A stretch of 32,365 bases of DNA from Kiritimatiellia bacterium (lineage in GTDB: Bacteria > Verrucomicrobiota > Kiritimatiellia > RFP12 > UBA1067). This document shows positions 17,082-25,659 of the stretch, in pieces. A program made the position numbers and the translations under genes. Numbering within the stretch: position 1 is the first letter of the stretch; each line of letters begins with the position of its first letter. Where the stretch lies: the NCBI GenBank assembly GCA_017432385.1, contig JAFRJH010000075.1, forward strand, positions 1 to 32,365, read 5' to 3'. Below the pieces are notes generated by a model, which saw only the letters and a program-made list of their open reading frames with translations, did no database searches and was not told the DNA's origin.

Positions 17082-19100
17082 TCACGCGTACTTGAGCACC
17101 ACGGCGGTGCGGGAGGGAAGGTACAGCCTGATCTGCTGGACGAGCTCGCCGCGGTCGAGGACGAGCGACGGCGAGTAGACCATGCCGGGCATGATGCGCC
17201 CCTGCCCGCCGAAGCGCGGCTCGTCGGTGTCGAACAGGTGCTTCCAGTCGGACGCGGGGGGGACCGTTATGCCATAGTCCTCGAACGACCGGACAGGGTT
17301 GAAGTTGAAGACGAACAGAAGGTTCCCGCGCACGAACGCAAGCACCTTGTCCGACTCGTTCGCCGCGAGCTTCGCGGGTATCGCGCGAGCGCGCCCCCCG
17401 CCGAATATCGCCTTCGCCTTCGAAAGCTCGGAGAGCATCGTCTCGTCGAAGTCGGCGAGGCCCTTGAAGCGCAGGTTGGGGTCGTCCCTCAGCGACCACT
17501 GCCGGCGTGCGTGGCTGTAGCTCCAGCCGTTCTCCTCGCGGGGGAAGTCGATCCATTCGGGATGTCCGAACTCGTTGCCCATGAAGTTGAGGTACGCGCC
17601 GCCGTTGAGCGCGCACGTCGCGAGGCGCGCCATCTTGTGGAGCGCGATCGCCCGCTCGACCTCGAGGCCGTGCTGGTCCCTGCCCATGCCCCAGTAGATC
17701 GCCGCGTCCGCAAGCTGGAAGAAGAAGGTCTTGCCGCCGACGAGCGCCTGGTCGTGCGACTCGACGTAGCTTACGACCTTCTCCTCGGCGCGCTTGTTGG
17801 TGAGCTCCCAGAAGATGCCGCCCATTGGCCAGTCGTCGTCGCGCACCTTCTCCGCGAGGCGGAACCAGAAGTCGGGCTCGCCCATCGCCATGCGATAGTC
17901 GAAGCCGATCCCGCAATCCTCCGCCGGCGCGGCGACGCCCGGCATGCCCGATACGTCCTCGGCAATCGTTATCGCCCCCGGGTGCGACTCGTGGACCACG
18001 CGGTTCGCCATCTGGAGATAGGCCCACGCGTCGTCGTCCATGGAGCCGTTGAAGTACATCCCGTAGTTCGTGAACGCGGCGCCGAGCCCGTGGTCCCAGA
18101 AAAGCATCGAGGTCACCCCGTCGAAGCGGTACCCGTCGAAGCGGTACTCGTCGAGCCAGAACCGGCAGTTGGAGAGCAGGAAGTGGAGGACGTCCGTCTT
18201 GCCGTAGTCGAAGCACCGGCTGTCCCACGCCGAGTGCCATCCCTTGCCGCCGGAGTGGAAGTACTGGTAGTCGGTCCCGTCGAAGAAGCCGAGTCCGTCC
18301 CGTTCGTTCTTGACGGCGTGGCTGTGGACGAGGTCCATGATCACGGCGAGCCCCATCCCGTGCGCCGCGTCGACGAGGGACTTCAGGTCGTCCGGCGTCC
18401 CGAAGCGCGAGGACGCGGCGAAGAAGGAGCTCACGTGGTACCCGAAGGACCCGTAGTAGGGATGCTCCATCACGGCCATCAGCTGGACGGTGTTGTAGCC
18501 GGCCTTCTTTATGCGCGGCAGGACGTCGTCGCGGAACTCGGCGTAGGTGTGGACGCGCTCCTCCTCGCCGGCCATGCCGACGTGCGCCTCGTAGATGAGC
18601 GGCGTCACCGGCCGCTTCCCGGACTCGACCGGGGAGCGGTTCCTCCAGACGTACTTCCTGCGCGGCTCGAAGACCTGCGCGCAGAAGAGTTTCGTCTCCG
18701 GATCCTGCACGACGTAGCGCGCATACGCGGGAATCCGCTCGCCGTGCCCGCCCTCCCAGCGCATCTCCAGCCGGTAGTTGTCGCCGTGGCGGATGAGCTT
18801 CGCGGGCGCCTCCATCTCCCAGACGTCGCTCCCGGGCCTCCTTCTGCACTCGAACCTGGGGTCGATCTTCCACCTGGAGAAGTCTCCCACGAGCCACATC
18901 GACGTCGCGTTGGGCGCCCATTCGCGGAAGACCCATCCACGCGCGGTGCGGTGTAGCCCGTAGAACTCGTGGGCAGACGCCCACTCGGCGAGCGGACGGT
19001 CCCCGGCGAGCTCCCGCGCGCGCGCATACGCATGCGCCGCGCGCCCGCGCACCGCGTCTTCGAAGGGCCTGAGATACGGATCATCGAGCAGACGGGGCAT
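17082..19100 (-). CDS. glgB: 1,4-alpha-glucan branching enzyme, eukaryotic-like GH13_8 type
   Basis: A 672-residue cytoplasmic enzyme that adds alpha-1,6 branches to glycogen. A CBM48 domain (about 50-145, with FREWAPNATSMWLVGDFSRW) precedes the GH13 barrel. The catalytic triad is Asp327 (YRFDGVTSMLF), Glu381 (TIAEDVSGMP) and Asp450 (VESHDQALVG). MEHPYYGSFGYHVSSFFA, DLVHSHAVKN and the LLSNCRFWLDEYRFDGYRFDG stretch resemble plant and animal branching enzymes more than the classical longer bacterial GlgB, hence the GH13_8 assignment. The start at 19100 has AGGAGG with a 5-nt gap. A much longer upstream reading is an out-of-frame shadow of glgA. It follows glgA by 20 nt and ends the operon. Confidence 0.95.
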   Translation of the reverse strand: MPRLLDDPYLRPFEDAVRGRAAHAYARARELAGDRPLAEWASAHEFYGLHRTARGWVFREWAPNATSMWLVGDFSRWKIDPRFECRRRPGSDVWEMEAPAKLIRHGDNYRLEMRWEGGHGERIPAYARYVVQDPETKLFCAQVFEPRRKYVWRNRSPVESGKRPVTPLIYEAHVGMAGEEERVHTYAEFRDDVLPRIKKAGYNTVQLMAVMEHPYYGSFGYHVSSFFAASSRFGTPDDLKSLVDAAHGMGLAVIMDLVHSHAVKNERDGLGFFDGTDYQYFHSGGKGWHSAWDSRCFDYGKTDVLHFLLSNCRFWLDEYRFDGYRFDGVTSMLFWDHGLGAAFTNYGMYFNGSMDDDAWAYLQMANRVVHESHPGAITIAEDVSGMPGVAAPAEDCGIGFDYRMAMGEPDFWFRLAEKVRDDDWPMGGIFWELTNKRAEEKVVSYVESHDQALVGGKTFFFQLADAAIYWGMGRDQHGLEVERAIALHKMARLATCALNGGAYLNFMGNEFGHPEWIDFPREENGWSYSHARRQWSLRDDPNLRFKGLADFDETMLSELSKAKAIFGGGRARAIPAKLAANESDKVLAFVRGNLLFVFNFNPVRSFEDYGITVPPASDWKHLFDTDEPRFGGQGRIMPGMVYSPSLVLDRGELVQQIRLYLPSRTAVVLKYA

Positions 19101-19120
19101 AGACACCTCCTTCCGTGCGG

Positions 19121-20638
19121 TCACCTTGCGGCGGACTTGCGGACCAGCGGACGGTCCAGCATCTTCTCGTAGAGCTTGATGTACTCCTTCGCGCAGGCCT
19201 GGTGGTTGAAGCGGCGGAGCGACTCGGACATTATGCGCGCGACCTCGCGCTCGCGGACCTCGCGCGGCTGCATGTAGAACTCCATCGCCTGGTCCATCGC
19301 CCAGAAAAGCCCGTTCGAGTCGTAGGTGTCGAAACGGAAGCCGTTGCCCTTCGACTTCTGCCAGTCGAGCGGCTCGACGGTGTCGTGGAGGCCGCCCGTG
19401 TTGTGCGCGACCGCGAGCGAGCCGTAGATCGGGGCCTGCATCTGCGGGAGCCCGCACGGCTCGAAGAGGGACGGCATGAGCGTGAAGTCGCTCGCCGCGA
19501 AGCCGAGCTGCGAGAGGCGTCCGTCGAAGTTGTGCACGGCGAGCCTGTCGGATATGCCGTGGAACGCCTGGATGTCCCAGAACGGCTGCTGGTAGGGCCC
19601 GTTCGCGATGATCGCGATCTGCGCGCCCTGCTCGTGGTACTTGTCGAGGAACCTGAAGGTGATGTCGGTCAGGAGCTGCGGCCCCTTCTGCACCGGGTCG
19701 AGGCGGCTCGGCCAGAAGAAGAGCGGCGCGTCGGGATTCTCCTCGAGGCCCAGCGCGTGCTGAAGGGCGAGCTTGTTGCGGCGCTTCATCTCCCAGTGCC
19801 CGCCGGGACCGTACTTGAACGGTATCTTGTCGTCCGTCTCCGGGTTGTCGGAGGGATCCGGCGCGTTCAGGATGCCGGCCGCGCAGCCTGCGTTGGCCTT
19901 GTTCCTGATCTCGCTCCTGATCGACTCCGGCACGAACGAGTGCCACCCGTTCACGATTTCCTGGAGGAACGTCGGGGATACCGTGTTGATGAAGTGCGCG
20001 GCGAAGCAGCCGGACGCCTGCAGGTCCACCTGGTTGCAGTTCCTGGACTCCTCGTAGTTGTACGGCGGATAGCTGTAGTAGAGGTTGGACCAGAACTCCG
20101 CTGCGTCTATGCCCGCGTCCTCGACCTGCGCGAGCGTCAGCTTGTGGGTGTGGATGTTGTGCACCGTGAAGAGGCACGGTATCCCCTCGCGGCGGGCGGC
20201 AGCCGGGATGAGGCCCGTCATCCAGTCGGTGCAGTGGATGAGGTCCGGCTGCACATGCGGGATGATGTTGTTGATGACCTCGCGCTGGAACGCGAGCGCG
20301 AGCTTGACGTTGCCGTCGCCCTGCGCGTAGACGGTGTCGCGGTAGTAGAAGCAGCGGTCCTCGGCGAGATGGATGCGCTCGTCGGGGAGGTGGCTCTTGT
20401 ACTTCCTCAGCTCGTCCGCGACGAGCTGAGCCGTCTCGACGTGGAACATGCGGCGGTAGTGCGGGAGCGCGACGTGGACGTCGGCGCCGAGTTCGTGCAG
20501 CGCCGCGACAAGCGAGGCGGAGACGTCGGCCATGCCACCCGCCTTCGCGGACATCCTGCCCGCGAGGTTGCCCATGCCCTCCGGAAGATACGTGATCTCC
20601 GGCGTGACGATCAAGATGCGCGGTTTCTCCTTCGACAT
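19121..20638 (-). CDS. glgA: Glycogen synthase (GT5 family)
   Basis: A 505-residue cytoplasmic glycosyltransferase extending alpha-1,4-glucan from ADP- or UDP-glucose. It has the GT-B fold. The N-terminal KAGGMADV (32-39) matches the KxGGLADV nucleotide-sugar motif. SRLDPVQKG carries Arg312 and Lys318, LFEPCGLPQM (391-400) holds the conserved Glu393, and NTGGLHDTVEP (413-423) matches the family TGGLxDTV. The insert ILNAPDPSDNPETDDKIPFKY matches the GIxNGID...DP region of the family. AGGAGG precedes the ATG. It lies between the carboxyltransferase gene (51-nt gap, no promoter seen) and glgB, so the three are probably co-transcribed. Confidence 0.96.
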   Translation of the reverse strand: MSKEKPRILIVTPEITYLPEGMGNLAGRMSAKAGGMADVSASLVAALHELGADVHVALPHYRRMFHVETAQLVADELRKYKSHLPDERIHLAEDRCFYYRDTVYAQGDGNVKLALAFQREVINNIIPHVQPDLIHCTDWMTGLIPAAARREGIPCLFTVHNIHTHKLTLAQVEDAGIDAAEFWSNLYYSYPPYNYEESRNCNQVDLQASGCFAAHFINTVSPTFLQEIVNGWHSFVPESIRSEIRNKANAGCAAGILNAPDPSDNPETDDKIPFKYGPGGHWEMKRRNKLALQHALGLEENPDAPLFFWPSRLDPVQKGPQLLTDITFRFLDKYHEQGAQIAIIANGPYQQPFWDIQAFHGISDRLAVHNFDGRLSQLGFAASDFTLMPSLFEPCGLPQMQAPIYGSLAVAHNTGGLHDTVEPLDWQKSKGNGFRFDTYDSNGLFWAMDQAMEFYMQPREVREREVARIMSESLRRFNHQACAKEYIKLYEKMLDRPLVRKSAAR

Positions 20639-20689
20639 GCTGCCTCCTCTCGTTCTTTTTCCGTTCTCCGCCCCCGTCGCGCGACCACG

Positions 20690-22390
20690 TCACCCGACGG
20701 TAGCGAGCACCTGTCCCTTCGTCACCGGCCTGCCATGCTCGACGAGGAACGTTATCTTCCCGCCGGCGGGCGCCTTGATCGGATTGAAAAGCTTCATCGC
20801 CTCCACGACGCAGACCGCGTCGCCGGCCTTCACCGCCGCGCCGTCCGCCGCCATCTGCGGCTTCCCCGGCGCGTCGCTGCGGTAGAACGTGCCGTTCAGC
20901 GGCGCAAGCACAGGGGCGCCCCTGACTGGCGCCTGCTGGCCTCCGGCAGCCTGCGCCGCCGGGCTTTCGGCCTTCGCCTTAGGGCCTTCGGCCGTCCCCG
21001 CCGTCGCCTCCGAGTCCGCCGGGATCGGCCCGCCCTCCCTGCGCCACTTGAAGTAGCCGAGCGCCACCTCGGGGAAAAGCGCGTAGGACAGGATGTCCTC
21101 CTCGGCCCTGATCGTGTTCGGCGGCAGCTCCGCCGCGGCCGCGACGAGCCCGGGCTTGAGCAGGTCCGCCGGACGGCACGTGATCGGCTTGAGGCCGCCG
21201 CAGAGCCTCTTCCTGAGCTTCGGGTCGATCGGCGCAGGCGTACGGCCGTAGTAGCCCGCCGCATAGCGCTTCGTCTCGTCCGTCACCATCGAATAGCGCT
21301 TCCCGGAGAGGACGTTCAGCACCGACTGCACGCCGACGATCTGGGAGGTCGGCGTGACGAGCGGCGGATACCCCATGTCGGCGCGCGTCCTCGGGAGCTC
21401 CTCCAGCACCTCGGGGAGGCGGTCGAGGGCGTCCTGCTGGGCAAGCTGCGAACGGAGGTTCGAGATCATGCCGCCGGGGATCGCGTGGACGAGGACACCC
21501 GCGTCCACGGGCTCCACGCCCTTGGCGGTCGCCGCAGGCTGGCGCTTCGCCTTGAGGCCCTTGAAGTATTCGTTGATCGCGGTCAGCGCGCCGGTGTCGA
21601 GACCCGTGTCGAACCCGCAGCTCTCGAGGATGACCTTGACGGACTCCGTCGGCGGCTGGGACGAGAACGACGAAAGCGTCGATATCGCGCAGTCGAAGCA
21701 ACCCGCCCCGGCCTCCGCCGCCGCCAGATACATCGCCGCCGCCATCCCGCTCGTCATGTGGGAGTGAATCTGGATCGGCATCTCCGGCATCGCCTTCACA
21801 AGGGCGGACACGAGTTCGCGCGCGGCTCCCGGCGTGAGTATGCCCGCCATGTCCTTGATCGCGAGGGAGTCGACGCCCATCGCCTCCTGCTCCTTCGCGA
21901 GCTCGACGTACTTCCCGACCGTGTGGACGGGCGAGGTCGTGTAGCAGATCGTGCCCTGGGCGTGGCCGCCGTACTTCTTCACGGACCTGATCGCCTGCTC
22001 GAGGTTGCGGGGGTCGTTGAGCGCGTCGAAGACGCGGAAGATGTCCATCCCGTTCTCGCACGCGAGCGCGACGAAGCGGTCGACGACATCGTCCGGATAG
22101 TGCCTGTAGCCGAGGATGTTCTGGCCCCTGAGAAGCATCTGGAGCGGAGTCTTCCTGCACACCTTCTTGATCTGCCTGAGGCGCTCCCACGGATTCTCGC
22201 GGAGGAAGCGCATGCACACGTCGAACGTCGCGCCGCCCCAGCATTCGAGGGAGTAGTACCCGGCGCCGTCGATCGTCTCGGCGATCTTGAGTATGTCGTC
22301 CGTGCGCATGCGCGTCGCCCAGAGCGACTGGTGCGCGTCGCGCAGCGTAGTGTCGGTTATCCGTATCTGTCTTGACTTGGTCTTGCTCAT
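20690..22390 (-). CDS. oadA: Biotin-dependent carboxyltransferase: oxaloacetate decarboxylase alpha / pyruvate carboxylase subunit B
   Basis: A 566-residue protein moving a carboxyl group between biotin and pyruvate/oxaloacetate. The TIM-barrel carboxyltransferase domain opens with ITDTTLRDAHQS (metal ligand Asp18). It shows Lys179 (AIKDMAG), the usual carbamylated lysine, and His209/His211 (IHSHMTSG) as metal ligands. After an Ala/Pro-rich linker (about 460-490) comes a biotinyl domain with VEAMKLFNP, biotin on Lys533. The fold does not tell oxaloacetate decarboxylase alpha from pyruvate carboxylase subunit B or a transcarboxylase 5S-type subunit. Neither biotin carboxylase nor the OadB/OadG membrane subunits are in the window. 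First gene of an operon with glgA and glgB; no Shine-Dalgarno site. Confidence 0.92.
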   Translation of the reverse strand: MSKTKSRQIRITDTTLRDAHQSLWATRMRTDDILKIAETIDGAGYYSLECWGGATFDVCMRFLRENPWERLRQIKKVCRKTPLQMLLRGQNILGYRHYPDDVVDRFVALACENGMDIFRVFDALNDPRNLEQAIRSVKKYGGHAQGTICYTTSPVHTVGKYVELAKEQEAMGVDSLAIKDMAGILTPGAARELVSALVKAMPEMPIQIHSHMTSGMAAAMYLAAAEAGAGCFDCAISTLSSFSSQPPTESVKVILESCGFDTGLDTGALTAINEYFKGLKAKRQPAATAKGVEPVDAGVLVHAIPGGMISNLRSQLAQQDALDRLPEVLEELPRTRADMGYPPLVTPTSQIVGVQSVLNVLSGKRYSMVTDETKRYAAGYYGRTPAPIDPKLRKRLCGGLKPITCRPADLLKPGLVAAAAELPPNTIRAEEDILSYALFPEVALGYFKWRREGGPIPADSEATAGTAEGPKAKAESPAAQAAGGQQAPVRGAPVLAPLNGTFYRSDAPGKPQMAADGAAVKAGDAVCVVEAMKLFNPIKAPAGGKITFLVEHGRPVTKGQVLATVG

Positions 22391-22401
22391 ATGTTGATGC
22401 T

Positions 22402-22410
22402 ATTATACCA
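22402..22410 (-). promoter_or_regulatory. Extended -10 promoter of the carboxyltransferase-glgA-glgB operon
   Basis: The minus strand reads TGG-TATAAT immediately after the T6 run of the plsY terminator-like hairpin. Eleven nt separate the -10 from the ATG at 22390, giving a predicted leader of about 5 nt. No -35 was found at 16-18 nt. Confidence 0.72.
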
Positions 22411-22411
22411 C

Positions 22412-22433
22412 AAAAAACGGAATCAATCTTCCG
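22412..22433 (-). terminator. Short intrinsic-terminator-like hairpin overlapping the plsY stop
   Basis: On the minus strand, CGGAA and TTCCG form a 5-bp stem with a 6-nt loop and are followed directly by six T residues. The plsY stop codon lies in the loop. The stem is weak, so partial read-through is likely. It abuts the next promoter. Confidence 0.5.
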
Positions 22434-23091
22434 CTTTCTTCTTGCCGAAGAGATATATCCTGCTTTCCTCCCCGCGGACGAGCCGCGCGATGTTGGAGCG
22501 GTGCTTGAATATGACGAACGCGGCGATCAGCGTGACGAGCACGCACTGCGGCAGGTTCGCGAAGCCCTCGGAACCGAGCCGCGGCATCGGAATCCACACC
22601 GCGACCATGAGGAACGCCGCCGCCGCGCAGCTTCCGAGCGAGATGTAGTGGGTGCACGCGAAGACGAGCGCGAAGAGCGCGAACGCCGCCCCGACAAGCG
22701 CCGGAGCAAGCCCGATCAGCATGCCGAACGCCGTCGCGACCCCCTTCCCGCCCCTGAACTTCATGTACGGCGTCAGCATATGGCCGATGACGCACGTCAC
22801 GCCGACGACGAGCGGGAACCACGAACCGTCCGGCGGCAGCTCGGGATCCATGGCCCACTGCCGCGCCAGGAGCGTCGGGACAAGCCCCTTGAGGACGTCG
22901 CACGCGAACGCGAGCAGCCCCCACCCCTTCCCTACGGTGCGAAAGACGTTCGTGGCGCCGATGTTCTTCGATCCGACCGTGCGCACGTCCACTCCGCGCG
23001 CCTTGCCGATGAGAAATCCGAATGGAATCCCACCGACAAGGTACGCGGCGAGCATCCACACGGCGACAATGATGGCTGTTTCCTGGTTCAT
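22423..23091 (-). CDS. plsY: Glycerol-3-phosphate acyltransferase PlsY
   Basis: A 222-residue inner-membrane protein, slightly longer than usual, with about five hydrophobic segments. It transfers an acyl group from acyl phosphate to glycerol-3-phosphate, the first step of phospholipid synthesis. The three family motifs are present: GSKNIGATNVFR (40-51), GHMLTPYMKFRGGKGVAT (103-120) and HRSNIARL near 201. The C terminus ends in a basic-acidic tail (FGKKKAED). It appears to be transcribed alone: a promoter sits 8 nt before the ATG and a hairpin with T6 overlaps its stop. PlsX is not in the window. Confidence 0.97.
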   Translation of the reverse strand: MNQETAIIVAVWMLAAYLVGGIPFGFLIGKARGVDVRTVGSKNIGATNVFRTVGKGWGLLAFACDVLKGLVPTLLARQWAMDPELPPDGSWFPLVVGVTCVIGHMLTPYMKFRGGKGVATAFGMLIGLAPALVGAAFALFALVFACTHYISLGSCAAAAFLMVAVWIPMPRLGSEGFANLPQCVLVTLIAAFVIFKHRSNIARLVRGEESRIYLFGKKKAED

Positions 23092-23099
23092 CGCCGCCT

Positions 23100-23108
23100 A
23101 TTATACCA
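23100..23108 (-). promoter_or_regulatory. Extended -10 promoter of plsY
   Basis: The minus strand reads an A6 tract, then TGG-TATAAT, then 8 nt, then the plsY ATG. The predicted leader is about 2 nt and leaves no space for a ribosome-binding site. No -35 was seen. Confidence 0.75.
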
Positions 23109-23139
23109 TTTTTTGCGCTGCGGGGTTTCGCGGAGCCGG

Positions 23140-25548
23140 TCACTGGCGCGGAGACATCAGCGCGCCGCAGATCCACGACATCGCGGCCTGTCCGTGGGGA
23201 TCGCCGTCCTCGCGCGGACGCTCCATGTACCACGTGCGGTCGTTCTTCTTGCCGGTGCCGATGCAGACGCCCCTGAGGTTCGCGTATTCGTCGAGCCTGT
23301 CGACGAGCGCGAGCCACGCCTTGCGGGCGGCGGGACCGTACTGGTCGGGCTCCAGCCATCCGCGGCGCACGCCCGTCACGAATGCGTAGGCGTACATGGC
23401 GCTGCCGGACGTCTCGTCCCAGCTTTCGGGGTCGTTCACGAGCTGACCCCACAGCCCGTTCCCGCGCTGGTGCCCCAGAAGCGCCGCCATCATCCTGCGG
23501 TAGCCCTTCATCACGACATGCCACTCGTCGGCATGCGGCGGCACCTCCGTCAGCAGGAGCGCCATCCCTGCCGCCATCCACCCGGCGCCGCGCCCCCAGA
23601 CGAACGGCACGTCGGGCGCGTGGTAGAAGAGCCCCGCCGCCGGGCCTTCCTTGACCTGCAGCTCGTCGAGGTAGAGGCACATCTCGTGGAGCGCACGGTT
23701 GAGGTACTTCTTGTCTTTCGTGAGCTTGTACGCCTGGAGCTGGAGCAGCGTGATCATGTACATGTCGTCGATCCAGAGCCTCGTCTGCGGCGTGTAGCCC
23801 GCCTTCCAGAGCTCCTGCTGGCGCTCCGCCGGCAGGGCGTGCTTGGCGTTGAACGTGCTTTCCGACGGAGGCGTCCACTGGGCATTGGCGTACTTCAGCC
23901 CCAGCCTGCGGCAGCGTTCGTCGCCGCCGAGGATGGCGATCTCGAGCGGCAGTGCGCCGAACACGCTGTAGTCGACGTGGTTGTCCGGCGACTGCTTTTC
24001 CCTCTTCTCCCCGAGAAACGGCTCGAAGTGCTCGACAAGCCGCTTCTCCAGGCCGGCGTCGCCTGCGAGGCGCGCGTTCGCGAGCGCGTTGACCCACAGC
24101 GACACGAGCGGATACTCCACGAGCTTCCCGCCGTAGTTGCGGTACTTGTACCCCCGCGGCCGGTAGTCGTCGGCCGGACACTCCAGGAAGTGCTCCGCGA
24201 GCCGCTTCGCCACCACTTCTGGGCGCGCCCGCTCCGGGAGGCCGGCAAAGAACGAATCGGGGTCGGTCGCCGTGCGCGCGACAAGCGGCTTGACCGGCGT
24301 AAGCGAGAGGTTCATGCGTCCGTCCTCCCCGTTCATCGTGCAGAGCACGTACCTGTCGTTGCACACGAACGCCGGATGCGGATCGGGATGGTCGTGCCAT
24401 CCGTCGTCGTTGTCGCACAGCCTCGGACGGAACGCGTGGATGTAGACGCCGCGTCCCGCGTCTCGGTTCCAGAATCCGACCTGCCACTGGCAGCCGCGGT
24501 ACCACCTGCCCACCGGCGAGTCGAACGCCACCAGCCGGTTGTCCGCCGACATCGTGGCGTGCGCCGCCGTCCAGGGGCACACGGTCTCCTGCGCTCCGGT
24601 CTCGAGGTCCTGGTAGTGTACGCCCGAAGCGCACCAGTAGAAGCCCTTCCCGTCCTCCGCCCAGTGCTCGTGCGTGGCGTAGTTGCGACCGGTGATGCGG
24701 CTCGGCTGCATCTCGCGCCGTCCGTCGGGATACACCAGCCACATGCGCGGATACCACCCCGTCTTCTCCCTGTAGGCCTTCGCGTCCGGCGTTTCCCAGC
24801 ACCGTTCCCACGCAATCATGGCGACGTCGTCGCGCACGGGGTTGAGCTGGTCGTGGTTGGCGTAGAACGGCGTGGTGCCCCAGCTCTCCCATGCGCCCGT
24901 CTCCAAGTTGATGCACCCCTGCTCGTAGCGGTCGTCGAGATGCGCGGCGATGAACATCTTCCTGCGGTCGCGAGTGAGAGTCGGATGCGTGCTGAGGTAG
25001 TGGATCGCCTTCACGCCCCCAATGAGCGCATCCGGCACCTTGCAGGCCACGATCTCGGCAAGGGGGTCCGCGAGAAGGTCCCTGCGGCAGACGAACCTTC
25101 CCGACTTGTCGGTGCGGAAGTACCACAGCTGGTCGGTCTTAACGTCGAGAAACGGAATCTGAGGCCTGACTCCGAGGTCGACGATGGTGTCCGTCTTGAA
25201 GTCTATGAGCGCCGTCGTCATGAGGCGGTTCTTCTTCGGCGTCTTGCCGTCCGCCTCGAACTCGGGGTCGCGCGCCCAGAAGAACAGGAAGCGTCCGTCG
25301 TCCGTCATCGACTTCTGCGTGAAATAGCAGCCCTGCTGGTGGAACGAGAAGACGCCGGGCTTCAGCAGCCAACTCTCCACCCCAGACAGCGGGTCGACAT
25401 GGCGCACGAAGAGGCTCGACGTCTCGGGCGTCTTCAGCTCCTGGCCGGCGGACGCAATGGACGGCGCGCACACAATCGCCGCCAAGGCAAAAACGGCAGC
25501 GGCATTCAGCGCATGGCGCGCCAATTGGCAACATCGGATTTTCATCAT
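23140..25548 (-). CDS. Exported fusion: oligogalacturonate-lyase-like propeller plus GH105 unsaturated glucuronyl/galacturonyl hydrolase
   Basis: An 802-residue protein with a signal peptide (hydrophobic ALNAAAVFALAAIVCAPSIASAG, cleavage near 35). Residues 45-430 look like the seven-bladed PL22 oligogalacturonate lyase: NHDQLNPV (231-238), THEHWAEDGKGFYW (292-305) and HPDPHPAFVCNDRYV (387-401) recall its His-rich metal and active-site blades. Residues 460-802 are an (alpha/alpha)6 GH105 domain with RLWIDDMYMITLL (590-602), which holds the likely catalytic Asp, WGRGAGWMAAGMAL (651-664) and ETSGSAMYAYAF (712-723). GH105 removes the unsaturated uronic acid that lyases leave at chain ends, so the halves could act in sequence on pectin. 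The PL22 half is less certain. The start at 25548 follows the promoter by 6 nt; a longer frame starting at 25605 would include the promoter. Confidence 0.85.
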   Translation of the reverse strand: MMKIRCCQLARHALNAAAVFALAAIVCAPSIASAGQELKTPETSSLFVRHVDPLSGVESWLLKPGVFSFHQQGCYFTQKSMTDDGRFLFFWARDPEFEADGKTPKKNRLMTTALIDFKTDTIVDLGVRPQIPFLDVKTDQLWYFRTDKSGRFVCRRDLLADPLAEIVACKVPDALIGGVKAIHYLSTHPTLTRDRRKMFIAAHLDDRYEQGCINLETGAWESWGTTPFYANHDQLNPVRDDVAMIAWERCWETPDAKAYREKTGWYPRMWLVYPDGRREMQPSRITGRNYATHEHWAEDGKGFYWCASGVHYQDLETGAQETVCPWTAAHATMSADNRLVAFDSPVGRWYRGCQWQVGFWNRDAGRGVYIHAFRPRLCDNDDGWHDHPDPHPAFVCNDRYVLCTMNGEDGRMNLSLTPVKPLVARTATDPDSFFAGLPERARPEVVAKRLAEHFLECPADDYRPRGYKYRNYGGKLVEYPLVSLWVNALANARLAGDAGLEKRLVEHFEPFLGEKREKQSPDNHVDYSVFGALPLEIAILGGDERCRRLGLKYANAQWTPPSESTFNAKHALPAERQQELWKAGYTPQTRLWIDDMYMITLLQLQAYKLTKDKKYLNRALHEMCLYLDELQVKEGPAAGLFYHAPDVPFVWGRGAGWMAAGMALLLTEVPPHADEWHVVMKGYRRMMAALLGHQRGNGLWGQLVNDPESWDETSGSAMYAYAFVTGVRRGWLEPDQYGPAARKAWLALVDRLDEYANLRGVCIGTGKKNDRTWYMERPREDGDPHGQAAMSWICGALMSPRQ

Positions 25549-25554
25549 GCCGGT

Positions 25555-25563
25555 ATTATACCA
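25555..25563 (-). promoter_or_regulatory. Extended -10 promoter of the lyase-GH105 gene
   Basis: The minus strand reads TGG-TATAAT, then 6 nt, then ATGATG. With standard spacing, transcription would start at the A of the first ATG, so this is the clearest leaderless case here. No -35 was found. Confidence 0.75.
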
Positions 25564-25573
25564 CATTCCGCCA

Positions 25574-25587
25574 GCATGATTCCATGC
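25574..25587. repeat. Inverted repeat GCATG-4 nt-CATGC near the -35 position of the lyase-GH105 promoter
   Basis: Perfect 5-bp arms lie around the position where a -35 would be. Copies of GGAATC occur within and beside it on the minus strand. It could be an operator, but it is short and the evidence is weak. Confidence 0.3.
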
Positions 25588-25659
25588 CGATTCCGTCTGG
25601 CGCACCCCGCCAAAGGGGGTTCCATCTCACTGTGGCCGGAGCGGCACCCGCCGCGCGCC

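Noticed and set aside
17082-20693. Apparent 1203-residue protein ending in the branching enzyme
   Set aside because: The first 530 or so residues are an out-of-frame reading of glgA. The true glgB start at 19100 has AGGAGG at proper spacing.
19115-22375. Long open plus-strand frame (1086 codons)
   Set aside because: Antisense to glgA and the carboxyltransferase gene; no recognisable protein features.
25549-25605. Upstream start for the lyase-GH105 gene
   Set aside because: The extension would be translated from sequence containing the -10 element and precedes the signal peptide.
25606-25640. ACCCC/GGGGT hairpin after the CocE gene as a terminator
   Set aside because: Short stem, 7-nt loop and no T-run on the minus strand.
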